Assembly: GCA_020629375.1 (NCBI GenBank)
Contig: JAHDDK010000037.1
Location: forward strand, 1 to 36,871
Length of the DNA stretch: 36,871 nt
Origin: Acidimicrobiales bacterium
GTDB lineage: Bacteria > Actinomycetota > Acidimicrobiia > Acidimicrobiales > SHLQ01
Direction of reading: 5' to 3'
Positions 16,534 through 25,706 of the stretch are shown one piece after another. Numbering within the stretch: the stretch's first letter is position 1; each line of letters begins with the position of its first letter. Under the pieces are notes generated by a model. That model did not search any database and had not been told where the DNA came from. It saw nothing but the letters and a program-made list of their open reading frames with translations. The position numbers were made by a program, and so were the translations under genes.

Positions 16534-19074
16534 GTGGACCTTGGCGAGCACTCATCTCAAGAGGCTCCCCCATCGGCGCTCGAACGTGCCGCGTCGTGGG
16601 GTCGACGTGCCGCGTCCCGGGCCACCCGTCGCATGACGATTCCGGTCACCGTCTTCTTGATTGCGCTGTTCTTCGTCGCCTTCGTGGTGTTCCAGTCCGA
16701 ACCGAATGCGTCGGCCTCGGTCGACATCGATGACAACAGCGTGTGGTTCGAGACCTCCGCCGCTGGAGCGATCGTCGAGGTCAACGCCTCGTCTCTCGAC
16801 GTTCAATCAACGATTCGCATCGCTGAGCCAGGACAGCGGATCTCGGCGCACGCGGGCACCTCGAGGATCGCCGTCGCGAATCACGACACCCGCACACTCA
16901 ACCTCATCGACCGCGGCACCCACCGCATCACGCACGTCATGGACCTCGGAAGCGCGGCAGGCGACATCGAGCTCCTCGGCCTCGACGACACGGTGGCCGT
17001 CATCGGCGATGCCCGCGTCGACCGCGTCGACCTCGTCAGTTTCGAACATACCGTTGTCGGATTCACTGGCGGAATCGACAGCGCAACCCTGCTCGACGAC
17101 GGCACCATTCTCGCCATCGATGGAGACGGCCAAGCCATCCACACGATGAGTCCAGCGCTTCCAACCTTCGAGCGGTCGATCGAGCTCAATCCAACTGCCG
17201 AGATCGTCGTTCCCCAGCTGGTGTCGGCCAACGGTGCCGCCCGACTGCTCGACTACAGCCGACTTCAGGTCAGCGCGATTGGGCCGACAGCGCTCCTCGA
17301 TCAGCAGTGCATTCGGGGTCGAATCACGGCACCCATCGCCGGCGATGCCGTTCGCAATGCCGACGAGATCGCCATCGTCGATCAAGCGAGCAACACCGTC
17401 ATGCTCAGCCCGCTCGACGAGGGCCTGTCCACGTGTCGAGTCATCCCGATTCTGACCCCGGACTCTCGCTACGGCGAGCCGCTCGTCGCCGAAGACGTTG
17501 CCTACATTCCGAACTGGTCGACCGGCGAGGTCGTCCGGATCGATCTGTCCTCTGGTCGACAGTCGTTGGTTCCGTTCGTCGCGCCGAATGTGCAGTTCGA
17601 GGTCGTCGAACGCAGTGGCCGAGTGTGGGCGAACGATCGGTTCGGTCGGCTCGCCGCCGTCGTTGACGTCGATGCCCGCGCCGAGCTCGTGCCGAAGTTT
17701 CCCCTGAGCGCGGCACTCGGCGGAGATACCCCAGGCGCTGGCCTCCGGATCGACCGCGGCGATCGGACCGAGGACGGTGTCCCGACGCTCGACCGAGAGG
17801 GCGTAGCGATCTCGGGTTCCGCCCTACAGGCGACGACCACCAGCGTCGCCCCCACGACTACCACCATCGTCCCCGAAGTCCTTGCCGACGCGGCCCCGTC
17901 GTCGTCAACGCCGGACTCCACCACTCCTGATTCGTCGACGACCACCCCGTCGTCGACCGCAGCGCCGACCACGACCGCGGTACCGCCAACAAGCGCCGTC
18001 CGTGCGCAAACGACAACCTCGATCCCCGGCACGACGACCCAGGCGCCCGTGTTCACCACCACGACACAGGCACTGCCCTCGTCGACAACCCTTCCGCCGA
18101 CCGTTGCGCCGACGATCGACTCATCGACGACAACGGACTCCACGACAACGACCATCGAAGCGAGTACTTCGACGCTCGACGACGAGCCCGCACCGACCAC
18201 GACCGACGGTGAATCTCCTGTCACCACCGATCTCGCGCCGACATCCACATCGGACGCACCAACGACGACGACAGTCGCTCCGACGCCTACCAACGCCGCA
18301 CCCGCCACGACCGTCCAGCCAGATGTACCCACCACAGTCGAGCCGGCACCGACGACGACAGCTACCCCAACCACCACCCAGGGACCAGCGCCGACAGACG
18401 CACCGACGACCACCCGTCGCCCGACGACCACAACCGTTGCCCCGACCACTACGACCACTGCTCCAACAACCACTCGACAGCCAACAACCACGACGGCGGC
18501 CCCGACAACGAGCACCACCGCAGCTCCCACAACAACAACGACCACCACCATTCCGCCAACGACGACCTCGACCACGGTCGCTCCGACGACGACCTCGACA
18601 ACCGTGGCCCCGACAACAACATCGACGACGATCGCTCCGACGACGACGACCACCACCACTACGACGACCACCACGACGGTCCCCACCACCACCACGACAA
18701 CAACGACGACGGTCCCAACCACAACAACCAGCACCACAACGACGACCACCACAACGACGACCACCACCACGGTCCCCACCACCACCACAACAACGACGAC
18801 GGTCCCAACCACAACAACCAGCACCACAACGACGACCACCACCACGGTCCCGACCACAACAACAACGACGACCACGGTCCCAACCACAACAACCAGCACC
18901 ACAACGACGACGTCCACGACAACCACGACCACGGTCCCCACCACGACAACCACGACCACGGTCCCCACCACCACCACCACCACAACAACAACGACCACCA
19001 CAACGGTCCCAACGACGACCACCACAGCTGCTCTGGGGCCGCCCGACGGTGTCGACCCTCCTGGCCTCGGGTGA
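16534..19074 (+). CDS. Membrane-anchored propeller-like protein with long Thr-rich tail
   Basis: An 846-residue predicted surface protein. A basic cytoplasmic head (RAASWGRRAASRATRR) leads into one membrane helix about 35-54 (TIPVTVFLIALFFVAFVVF). Residues about 60-425 look like a beta-propeller or WD-like repeat domain (SRIAVANHDTRTLNLIDRGT, DDTVAVIGDARVDRVDLVS, EDVAYIPNWSTGEVVRIDLS). From about 430 to 835 the sequence is almost pure Thr with Pro, Val, Ser and Ala, in VPTTTT and TSTTTT units. The end is ALGPPDGVDPPGLG with no sortase motif. GTG 16534 has no clear ribosome site. Such tails may be O-glycosylated spacers crossing the cell wall, but here the tail is C-terminal and has no visible anchor. 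The opposite strand gives a spurious poly-Val frame. It precedes a Ser/Thr kinase gene. Confidence 0.8.
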   Translation: MDLGEHSSQEAPPSALERAASWGRRAASRATRRMTIPVTVFLIALFFVAFVVFQSEPNASASVDIDDNSVWFETSAAGAIVEVNASSLDVQSTIRIAEPGQRISAHAGTSRIAVANHDTRTLNLIDRGTHRITHVMDLGSAAGDIELLGLDDTVAVIGDARVDRVDLVSFEHTVVGFTGGIDSATLLDDGTILAIDGDGQAIHTMSPALPTFERSIELNPTAEIVVPQLVSANGAARLLDYSRLQVSAIGPTALLDQQCIRGRITAPIAGDAVRNADEIAIVDQASNTVMLSPLDEGLSTCRVIPILTPDSRYGEPLVAEDVAYIPNWSTGEVVRIDLSSGRQSLVPFVAPNVQFEVVERSGRVWANDRFGRLAAVVDVDARAELVPKFPLSAALGGDTPGAGLRIDRGDRTEDGVPTLDREGVAISGSALQATTTSVAPTTTTIVPEVLADAAPSSSTPDSTTPDSSTTTPSSTAAPTTTAVPPTSAVRAQTTTSIPGTTTQAPVFTTTTQALPSSTTLPPTVAPTIDSSTTTDSTTTTIEASTSTLDDEPAPTTTDGESPVTTDLAPTSTSDAPTTTTVAPTPTNAAPATTVQPDVPTTVEPAPTTTATPTTTQGPAPTDAPTTTRRPTTTTVAPTTTTTAPTTTRQPTTTTAAPTTSTTAAPTTTTTTTIPPTTTSTTVAPTTTSTTVAPTTTSTTIAPTTTTTTTTTTTTTVPTTTTTTTTTVPTTTTSTTTTTTTTTTTTTVPTTTTTTTTVPTTTTSTTTTTTTTVPTTTTTTTTVPTTTTSTTTTTSTTTTTTVPTTTTTTTVPTTTTTTTTTTTTTVPTTTTTAALGPPDGVDPPGLG
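17829..19030 (+). repeat. Threonine-codon (ACN) low-complexity tract with in-frame repeats
   Basis: About 1.2 kb of mostly ACN codons inside the preceding gene, irregular at first and nearly pure from about 18540. A clear repeat starts ACGGTCCCAACCACAACAAC and extends further, with copies beginning near 18709, 18799 and 18874. The spacings are 90 and 75 bases, both multiples of three, so the copies expand or contract in frame. All four ACN codons are mixed, which limits simple slippage. The tract is a likely site of length variation between strains and of assembly error. Confidence 0.85.
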
Positions 19075-19150
19075 ACCGCACTCCGGTCTCGCCACCAATT
19101 CGCTGAACATTGCTCCTCGCGGAACCGACGAGGGCCGGAGCCGTGCAAGA

Positions 19151-19190
19151 CTCCCTGTCAGGTCGTTGGCCGCAAACGCGTGTCAGGGAG
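19151..19190 (+). promoter_or_regulatory. Hairpin that would cover the kinase ribosome site
   Basis: CTCCCTG at 19151-19157 is an exact complement of CAGGGAG at 19184-19190. The second arm is the Shine-Dalgarno sequence of the kinase gene, eight to fourteen bases before GTG 19198. The loop is about 26 bases. The motif TGTCAGG also occurs twice, once near each arm. The pairing could hold the ribosome site closed, but a 7-bp stem with a long loop is modest and could be chance. Confidence 0.35.
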
Positions 19191-19197
19191 AAGCGTG

Positions 19198-21627
19198 GTG
19201 CAACCCGAGATCGCGGGATACGAGATCGAGCGATTGCTCGGCCGAGGTGGCTTCGCCTCGGTGCACCTCGCGACCCATGCGACGGGCGATGTCGTGGCGC
19301 TCAAGGTGCTCGGCGCACATGCAAGCAGCGACGATGACGTTCGGCGCTTCGAACGCGAGCGGTTGTCGATGTCGGCGCTCAAGGGGCACCCCCACATCGT
19401 CGACGTACTCGACTCGGGCCTGACGAGTGAGGGACTCCCCTGGATGGCCCTCGAGTTCGTCGGCGGCGGGTCGCTTCGAGATCGACTGAGCGCTGCGGGT
19501 GCGCTGCACTGGTCGGAGGTGGTGACCATCGGGGTAGAGATCTGCGCCGCGCTGGATGCCGCCCACCGAGCTGGCGTTCTGCACCGCGACATCAAGCCCG
19601 CAAACATCCTTCTCGACGACGATGGCGCGAAGCTCGGGGATTTCGGCATTGCGCGCCTCATCGGGGTCACGAACGTGACGGCCGCGCAGTCGATCGTGGG
19701 CACCTTGGCGTATACCCCGCCAGAAGTCTTCCACAATCGGCCGTTCGACGGGAGGAGCGACCTCTACCAGCTCGGCGTCACGATGTACGAGGCCTTGATC
19801 GGTCGGGCTCCATTCACCTCCGCCGCTGCCGACAACAAAGCGACGGTCATCCGCCGGATCCTCGACAACCCCGCGCCGCCGGTCGCACAGTTCGACGTAC
19901 CGATCGAACTTTCGGATCTGCTCGACACGGTGCTCGCGAAGGATCCAGACGACCGGCCTGTGTCGGCACAGGTATTGATGAAGCGCCTTCAGGATGTCGA
20001 GGTTCGCCTCGGACGGGCGCCGAGCACTCCGAAGGCTCCCGCCGAGGCCATGCAGACTGCCGAGCCGGCCGTCGCTGCGACTCCAGCGGTCGCTGTCGAC
20101 ACCGACGAGTCCGTCGAATCAGCGACACCAGACTGGCCGGCCTCGGCCGAGGTCACATCGACGACGCCGTCTCGCCTCGAACCGTCGGACGCCGACCATA
20201 CGCAGGTCGACATGCGGGCCGAACGGGCGACCACCATTTTTGATCGACCCGAATCGGCCAGCACCGCTGCGCCGTCGACGCCAGAACCACCTGCGGACCA
20301 TCGACCAACCGCGAGCGCTGGACTCCCGGAGCTGTCCACACCGGCAGGCAACGGACGGCGGACTGTTGCGATCATCATCGGGGTCATCGTTCTCGCCGCG
20401 CTCGGTGTCGCGACGTTCCTGATCGCCGGTGGTGAGGAGACCACTCAGCCATCCGGCGATTCCGAGGCACCGACAGGTACAGATCCCGGGGATGAGCCGG
20501 CGGCCGAGGCCTCACCGCCGCTGGTCTCGATCACGGACTCGTCGCTCATCGACTCGTCCGCTCCGATTGGCGTGTCGTTCGGTCTCGTCGAGAACTCCGC
20601 CGGGCTGACGATGGTCGGCGCAACTGGGGCGGGGATGTCGACCGCCGAGCAACGCAGCGTCGTCTGGACACACGAACGGGGCTCCGGCGACGAGATCGCT
20701 CGACCGTCGACCTTCGGCCAGAACTTCGACGTCGACGGGCAGCGACTGTGGGACATCGATGTCCTCGAATCTGTGACCTTCTTGGCCGTGGGCGAAGCGT
20801 CGACGAATGGATCCGACGGCGTCGCATGGGTCGGATCGTCGGTTGGCACGATGCGTCCCGCCGAGTCGCCCGAACTCGTCGGTCCGGGATCGCAACGCCT
20901 GTTCGCGGTCTCCGCCGACCCCAGCAACGACGGCTTCATCGTCGTCGGACAGACGGCCGACGACGGAGCCACCGTGCCCGGCATGTGGATCGTGACCGAA
21001 GGCGAGACAGGCTGGTCCGAACCCTCGTGGACCCGGGTCGGCGGCATCGGAGGTGGCGGGGCCGGTCTGCTTCGTGACGTCGACGTCGACGGGTCCATCG
21101 CCGTAGCCGTCGGCCGAGATGGCACCGCGAGCGCACCCCGAGGGATGATCCTGATTCGCAACGGCGACGTGTGGGCTCCGCTGATCGGACCGATCGACGA
21201 CACCGTCTTCTGGGGCGTCACCATCACACCGAACCGAATCGTGGCCGTCGGGTCTCGAGCTGGTGCACCGATGGCGGTCGTCGTCGATCGCCAGGGCGCC
21301 GGCGTCAGCTTCGACCTCCCCACTATCGACGGCGTCGACGGAGTCGCGCATGGGGTGACGACGTTCGGAAATCGCGTCTTCGCCGTCGGATCCGTCGATG
21401 GCGACGGCGAAGACGACGGTGCGATCTGGGAGCTGCTACCAGGTGACGACCTCGACGACGACACGTGGACGACTCGCCTTGCGACCGACCTACAACGCGA
21501 TGGCGACCAGGAGTTCTGGGGGGCTGCGCCGCTCGACGATGCGCTCTGGATCGTCGGCGCGGAGTCGGACGAAGACGGCGAGCGCCCGGCGGCGATGTGG
21601 CGATTTGATCCCTCAGCTCTGGAGTGA
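19198..21627 (+). CDS. Transmembrane Ser/Thr protein kinase with propeller-like outer domain
   Basis: Bacterial PknB-type kinase, 809 residues. The cytoplasmic kinase domain covers about 5-270: glycine loop GRGGFASVHLA, ATP Lys36 in VALKVL, catalytic loop HRDIKPANIL with Asp131, DFG Asp148 and GTLAYTPPEV. All essential residues are present. A Pro/Ala-rich linker follows, then a membrane helix about 390-411 (VAIIIGVIVLAALGVATFLI). The outer region (about 415-809) has no PASTA repeats. It contains about six similar strands (FLAVGEAS, FIVVGQTA, AVAVGRDG, IVAVGSRA, VFAVGSVDG, LWIVGAES) that suggest a beta-propeller sensor. GTG 19198 is preferred because AGGGAGAAGC lies just upstream; GTG 19195 and 19180 are in frame. 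The gene is 123 bases after the Thr-rich protein and convergent with the next gene. Confidence 0.9.
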   Translation: MQPEIAGYEIERLLGRGGFASVHLATHATGDVVALKVLGAHASSDDDVRRFERERLSMSALKGHPHIVDVLDSGLTSEGLPWMALEFVGGGSLRDRLSAAGALHWSEVVTIGVEICAALDAAHRAGVLHRDIKPANILLDDDGAKLGDFGIARLIGVTNVTAAQSIVGTLAYTPPEVFHNRPFDGRSDLYQLGVTMYEALIGRAPFTSAAADNKATVIRRILDNPAPPVAQFDVPIELSDLLDTVLAKDPDDRPVSAQVLMKRLQDVEVRLGRAPSTPKAPAEAMQTAEPAVAATPAVAVDTDESVESATPDWPASAEVTSTTPSRLEPSDADHTQVDMRAERATTIFDRPESASTAAPSTPEPPADHRPTASAGLPELSTPAGNGRRTVAIIIGVIVLAALGVATFLIAGGEETTQPSGDSEAPTGTDPGDEPAAEASPPLVSITDSSLIDSSAPIGVSFGLVENSAGLTMVGATGAGMSTAEQRSVVWTHERGSGDEIARPSTFGQNFDVDGQRLWDIDVLESVTFLAVGEASTNGSDGVAWVGSSVGTMRPAESPELVGPGSQRLFAVSADPSNDGFIVVGQTADDGATVPGMWIVTEGETGWSEPSWTRVGGIGGGGAGLLRDVDVDGSIAVAVGRDGTASAPRGMILIRNGDVWAPLIGPIDDTVFWGVTITPNRIVAVGSRAGAPMAVVVDRQGAGVSFDLPTIDGVDGVAHGVTTFGNRVFAVGSVDGDGEDDGAIWELLPGDDLDDDTWTTRLATDLQRDGDQEFWGAAPLDDALWIVGAESDEDGERPAAMWRFDPSALE

Positions 21628-21638
21628 GATTTCGCCGG

Positions 21639-23510
21639 TCACGCAGCGTCAGCGAGGCCGCCGCTCGACACGATCGTGGTGATCACCCGATCGACTGGCT
21701 CCGGCCGGCCAAAGTGATAGCCCTGCCCGGAGTCGATGCCGAGCAGTCGGATCGCCTGGCGCTGCGGTTCGCTCTCGATCCCTTCCGCGACGACGTGGAA
21801 CCCGTTTCGTCGACCGAACTCCGCGAGTGTGCGCAGAAGGTCGTCTGGACCCTCCGAACCGACCGCTTGCACGAGCGACATGTCGAGCTTCATCTCCGTG
21901 AACGGGACTTTGAGCAGCTGGGTCATCGACGAGTAGCCCGTGCCGAAATCGTCGATCGACAATCCGATGCCCGCATCCCGTAGTCGATGCAGGGCCCGCA
22001 AACCACCCGGGTCGCGGTGGAGCTCAAGGGCTTCGGTGATCTCGATGACCAGACTTCGAGGATCGATCTCGCGTCGCTGAAGGACTCCGACGACCCAGGC
22101 AACCGATGACTCGTTGAGGAGGCCGGCGGTCCCGATATTCAACGACACTGTGACATCTGGAAGGCCATGGTCCCGAAGCGACTCGAGCGCGGACAGTGCA
22201 TGGCGTCCCATGACTTCGTCGAGCCGCTCTGCGAGCGCGGTCCGCTCGACGAGCGGAAGAAACTCGTTCGGACCGATCAGCTCGTCATCGCGCTCCCACC
22301 GCGCGAGAAGTTCGAGACCGATCGGCCGACCGGTCTCGAGGTCGACCTGCGGTTGGCCGTAGGCGACGAACGACCCGGAGTTCAACGCCGTCTCGACCTC
22401 GAGCGCGAGGGTCTGCCGGCGGCGTTGACGTCGACGCAGCGCGTCGTGAGAGACGACGACCTGGTGGCGCCCCGTACGTTTCGCTTCTTGAAGCGCGGAG
22501 CTCGCCCGGAGAAACAGCTCCTCCGCAGTGACCTCGCCGACCGGCATCGAGGCCGCCCCGACGCTGGCACCGACCGGTTCGACGCCAGCGCGCACCGCCT
22601 GCGGGCCGATACCAATGCGAATCTCATTCAGCTGGTCGGCGATTCCTTCGACATCGCCGGTCGCGCCGATGGCCACAAACTCGTCGCCGCCGAAGCGGCC
22701 GACGGTCCAATACTCCGGAATTGCGGCCTGGACCGCGTGGCTGAATCGGCGGAGCAGGTCATCGCCAACGAAATACCCGTAGCGATCGTTGACGAGTTTG
22801 AAGTCGTCAAGATCGATGAAACAGCAGTGGACCTGCTCGGTCGAGGCACAATCCCTGAGATCGGTCAGGGCGTCTACGAGACCCTGCCGGTTGACAATGC
22901 CGGTCAGATCATCGTGCCTCGACTGTTCGCGAGCGACGATCTCGGCGAGATCGGCATCGACCTGGCGTTCGATCAGGGCATTGAAGGCGGCAACGAGCCC
23001 CGACGAACCCGTCGTGACATGGAGGAGAAAGCCGATGATCGTGAGGATCTGAGGCCACTGACCGTGCCAGGCAAGAACCACGATCGATGGCATCGCGTAC
23101 GCGATCGACTCGCCAATGAGGTTCGATTGGAACGTCTGCGGCAGGTAGACCGCGTCGCTCGCAAGGCCGAAGACCAACACGATGGTGATGATCCAGCCGA
23201 CCTCCGGGTCCTGCACCTGCGTAGCGACCATCAGCGGCAGCAGCGCCCAGGTCACCGCAGACCCGTCCGACCACCACCGTTCGACGACGGTGCCCCGCAA
23301 CGTTGAGGAACGTTCGCGCATTGCCACCGCAATCAGGCCTTGTGAGCCCGTCAAGGTCGCCCAGATCGCCAGCCACGGCGTCAGCGGAATGAGTGCACAG
23401 GCGAACGCGACCGAACCGAGAATCGCCAGCCCATCGAGACGGCGAATTCGACTCCGCTGCTCGATATGGAACCGCTCACGCGTCTGGGCAAGCCGATCGG
23501 AACGCAACAC
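21639..23510 (-). CDS. Membrane GGDEF-EAL cyclic-di-GMP enzyme
   Basis: A 623-residue protein. The N-terminal 190 residues hold several membrane helices (LAILGSVAFACALIPLTPWLAI, TWALLPLMVATQV, WIITIVLVFGLAS, AMPSIVVLAW, ILTIIGFLLHV). The GGDEF domain starts at RHDDLTGIVNR and keeps FIDLDDFKLVND and GRFGGDEF. The EAL domain has ELLARW in place of EALARW and keeps NIGTAGL, EITEALE, DDFGTGYSS, MKLDMSL, EGIES and QGYHFGRP, so phosphodiesterase activity is likely retained. No PAS domain is present, so the membrane module is probably the sensor. GTG 23510 follows GGGAACGG. It lies 58 bases after the TIGR03086 gene on the same strand and is convergent with the kinase (11 bases between stops). Confidence 0.9.
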   Translation of the reverse strand: MLRSDRLAQTRERFHIEQRSRIRRLDGLAILGSVAFACALIPLTPWLAIWATLTGSQGLIAVAMRERSSTLRGTVVERWWSDGSAVTWALLPLMVATQVQDPEVGWIITIVLVFGLASDAVYLPQTFQSNLIGESIAYAMPSIVVLAWHGQWPQILTIIGFLLHVTTGSSGLVAAFNALIERQVDADLAEIVAREQSRHDDLTGIVNRQGLVDALTDLRDCASTEQVHCCFIDLDDFKLVNDRYGYFVGDDLLRRFSHAVQAAIPEYWTVGRFGGDEFVAIGATGDVEGIADQLNEIRIGIGPQAVRAGVEPVGASVGAASMPVGEVTAEELFLRASSALQEAKRTGRHQVVVSHDALRRRQRRRQTLALEVETALNSGSFVAYGQPQVDLETGRPIGLELLARWERDDELIGPNEFLPLVERTALAERLDEVMGRHALSALESLRDHGLPDVTVSLNIGTAGLLNESSVAWVVGVLQRREIDPRSLVIEITEALELHRDPGGLRALHRLRDAGIGLSIDDFGTGYSSMTQLLKVPFTEMKLDMSLVQAVGSEGPDDLLRTLAEFGRRNGFHVVAEGIESEPQRQAIRLLGIDSGQGYHFGRPEPVDRVITTIVSSGGLADAA

Positions 23511-23568
23511 CCGTTCCCGTCGGCAGAAGTGCGGCGCAGATCAAGGCTGCGGCAGGTTCTCGACGACC

Positions 23569-24141
23569 TCACACCCGACCGATGAGCGCAACGAATCGTT
23601 GTCCGGCGGTCGCGTCAGGAGCAGGCTCAAACGGAGGCCCGAACACGTTCGAGGCTGCCAGCTGGTCAACCATCGGGAAGAGGAAATCGAGCGCCGCATC
23701 GGCAAGGTCGTGGGGCAGCTCGAGGTCGGTACCGATAGCCGTCGCAAGATCCCAGGTATGGCCGAGAACATCGACAAGACGGAAGCCAGCGACAACACGT
23801 CCCGTCCGCCGGCCAACCGGATGATCGACCATCTGTTCCATGGCTCCAGGACGACGGAACGCCTCGATCGCGGCGAGGGCCGTGCCGCGCCACGCCGCCA
23901 TGGGCGAGTGACCGAGCATCGCACGATCGACCGCTACCTGATCATCGAGCGGGCGACCGTCGAACAGCGCCGGTACTGCCGCATCCCCCAAAACGACATG
24001 GCTGATCAGCGCCTGAACATCCCACTCGGCGCACGGCGTGGCGAGCTCGAGGTGCTCGTCGGTGACGGTGCGGAGTACCTCCCCGAATCCCGCCATCGCC
24101 GCAATGACCTGCTCGACCCTCTCGTCGGTGGCCTCGATCAT
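23569..24141 (-). CDS. TIGR03086 family DinB-like protein
   Basis: A 190-residue protein of the actinobacterial DinB/mycothiol-dependent maleylpyruvate isomerase superfamily (TIGR03086). These are four-helix proteins with a metal site of His residues. Visible features are [14 protein letters not shown] (the usual C.EWdv..l..Hv motif), [16 protein letters not shown] with a second His, and [20 protein letters not shown] at the C terminus, typical of the family. Some members use mycothiol as a cofactor; the reaction of this one is unknown. ATG 24141 overlaps the guaA stop (ATGA), which indicates coupling with guaA. The longer upstream frame is the guaA 3' end in another frame. Confidence 0.85.
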   Translation of the reverse strand: MIEATDERVEQVIAAMAGFGEVLRTVTDEHLELATPCAEWDVQALISHVVLGDAAVPALFDGRPLDDQVAVDRAMLGHSPMAAWRGTALAAIEAFRRPGAMEQMVDHPVGRRTGRVVAGFRLVDVLGHTWDLATAIGTDLELPHDLADAALDFLFPMVDQLAASNVFGPPFEPAPDATAGQRFVALIGRV

Positions 24142-25706
24142 TCCCACTCGATCGTGCCCGGTGGCTTCGACGTGACGTCGTAGGCGACACGGTTGACGCC
24201 GGCGACTTCGTTGATGATTCGGCTCGACATCTTGTCGACGAGATCCCACGGCAGACGAGCCCAGTCGGCGGTCATTGCATCTTCGGACGTCACCGCTCGG
24301 ATCACGACCGCGTCCGCGTAGGTTCGCTCATCTCCCATCACCCCGACCGAGCGGACCCCTGGGAGAACCGCGAAGGCTTGCCAGATCTCTCGATCCAGAC
24401 CCGCGAGCCGAATCTCCTCGCGCACGATCGCGTCGGCCTCCTGAAGAATCGACACACGCTCGGCCGTGATCGCGCCGATGATCCGCACGGCAAGCCCGGG
24501 ACCGGGGAACGGCTGACGCCAGACGATCTCGTCGGGCAATCCCAATTCGGTGCCGACCGACCGGACCTCGTCTTTGAACAGCAACCGGAGCGGTTCGACG
24601 AGCTCGAAGTCCATGTCGTCAGGCAACCCACCGACGTTGTGATGGCTCTTGATCTTGGCGGCGTCGCTGGTTCCCGACTCGATGACGTCGGGATACAGCG
24701 TTCCCTGCACGAGGAAGCGGGCCCCGTCGACGCCAGCCTTCGCATCCTCGAACACCCGGATGAACTGTTCGCCGATCGTTTTGCGTTTCGTCTCCGGATC
24801 GGTGACCCCATCGAGATGGTGGAGGAAGCGTTCCGCGGCGTTCACATGCTGGAGCTCGACGCCAAAGTTCCGTTCGAACGTGTCGACGATCTGGTCGGAC
24901 TCGCCCTTGCGCATCAGGCCCGTGTCGACATACACGCAAACGAGTCGGTCGCCGACAGCTCGATGCACGAGCGCTGCGGCAACCGCCGAATCAACACCAC
25001 CCGAGAGCGCACAGATCACCCGCCCGCTGTCGCCGACCTGAGCGTGGATGGCGGCGACCTGGGTGTCGATGACGTTGGCCATGGTCCACTGCCGATCGGC
25101 GTCGCAGGCGGACGAAAGAAAGCGCTCGATCACCCGCTGCCCATAGGGCGTGTGGGCCACCTCCGGGTGGTACTGGACCCCGTACAGACGGCGCGTTTCG
25201 GACTCGAACGCGGCGATCGGGGCGTCGGGAGTCGACGCGACGGCGTCGAAGCCATCCGGGAGTTCGGTGATTGCGTCGAAGTGGCTCATCCACACGGTCT
25301 GCTCGAGCGGATCGTCGCCGATCAAGACGCTGCCCGAACCCGAGACGCTCATTTCGGTGCGGCCGTACTCGCCCCGGTCGTTTCGAGACACCGCTCCACC
25401 GGTCTGGGCCGCGATCAGCTGGGCGCCGTAACAAATCCCGAGGATGGGTATGTCGAGGTCGTACACCTCGGGGTCGATGGCTGGAGCACCCTCGACGTGG
25501 ACGGACTTCGGGCCACCCGAGAAGATGATGCCGGTCGGCCTTTTGTCTCGGATCTCATCTGCAGTGATCGTGTGCGGCACGATCTCGCTGTACACCTGTG
25601 CCTCACGGACTCGGCGTGCGATGAGTTGGGCGTACTGCGCGCCGAAGTCGATGACCAGAACGGACTCTTCGGCGGCGTCTCGATCCAGGCTTTCGGCCTC
25701 GGTCAT
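24138..25706 (-). CDS. guaA: GMP synthase, glutamine-hydrolysing
   Basis: Converts XMP to GMP using ATP and glutamine, the last step of guanine nucleotide synthesis, in the cytoplasm. It has 522 residues, the normal length. The class I amidotransferase domain is first ([20 protein letters not shown], nucleophile Cys92 in GICYGAQ, and [11 protein letters not shown]). The ATP pyrophosphatase domain follows with P-loop [20 protein letters not shown] and [10 protein letters not shown]. The dimerisation domain contains [13 protein letters not shown] and ends KPPGTIEWE, the family C terminus. ATG 25706 overlaps the guaB3 stop (ATGA), and the stop overlaps the TIGR03086 start in the same way. Confidence 0.97.
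   Translation of the reverse strand: MTEAESLDRDAAEESVLVIDFGAQYAQLIARRVREAQVYSEIVPHTITADEIRDKRPTGIIFSGGPKSVHVEGAPAIDPEVYDLDIPILGICYGAQLIAAQTGGAVSRNDRGEYGRTEMSVSGSGSVLIGDDPLEQTVWMSHFDAITELPDGFDAVASTPDAPIAAFESETRRLYGVQYHPEVAHTPYGQRVIERFLSSACDADRQWTMANVIDTQVAAIHAQVGDSGRVICALSGGVDSAVAAALVHRAVGDRLVCVYVDTGLMRKGESDQIVDTFERNFGVELQHVNAAERFLHHLDGVTDPETKRKTIGEQFIRVFEDAKAGVDGARFLVQGTLYPDVIESGTSDAAKIKSHHNVGGLPDDMDFELVEPLRLLFKDEVRSVGTELGLPDEIVWRQPFPGPGLAVRIIGAITAERVSILQEADAIVREEIRLAGLDREIWQAFAVLPGVRSVGVMGDERTYADAVVIRAVTSEDAMTADWARLPWDLVDKMSSRIINEVAGVNRVAYDVTSKPPGTIEWE

Noticed and set aside
18540..19020. CRISPR-like repeats
   Set aside because: Repeat spacing is irregular and in multiples of three, the spacers are also ACN codons, and the frame is open throughout.
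17502..19148. 548-residue minus-strand frame that is mostly poly-Val
   Set aside because: It is the reverse complement of the Thr (ACN) codon tract, and GTN codons arise automatically. The plus strand has a membrane anchor and a propeller-like domain with sensible codon use.
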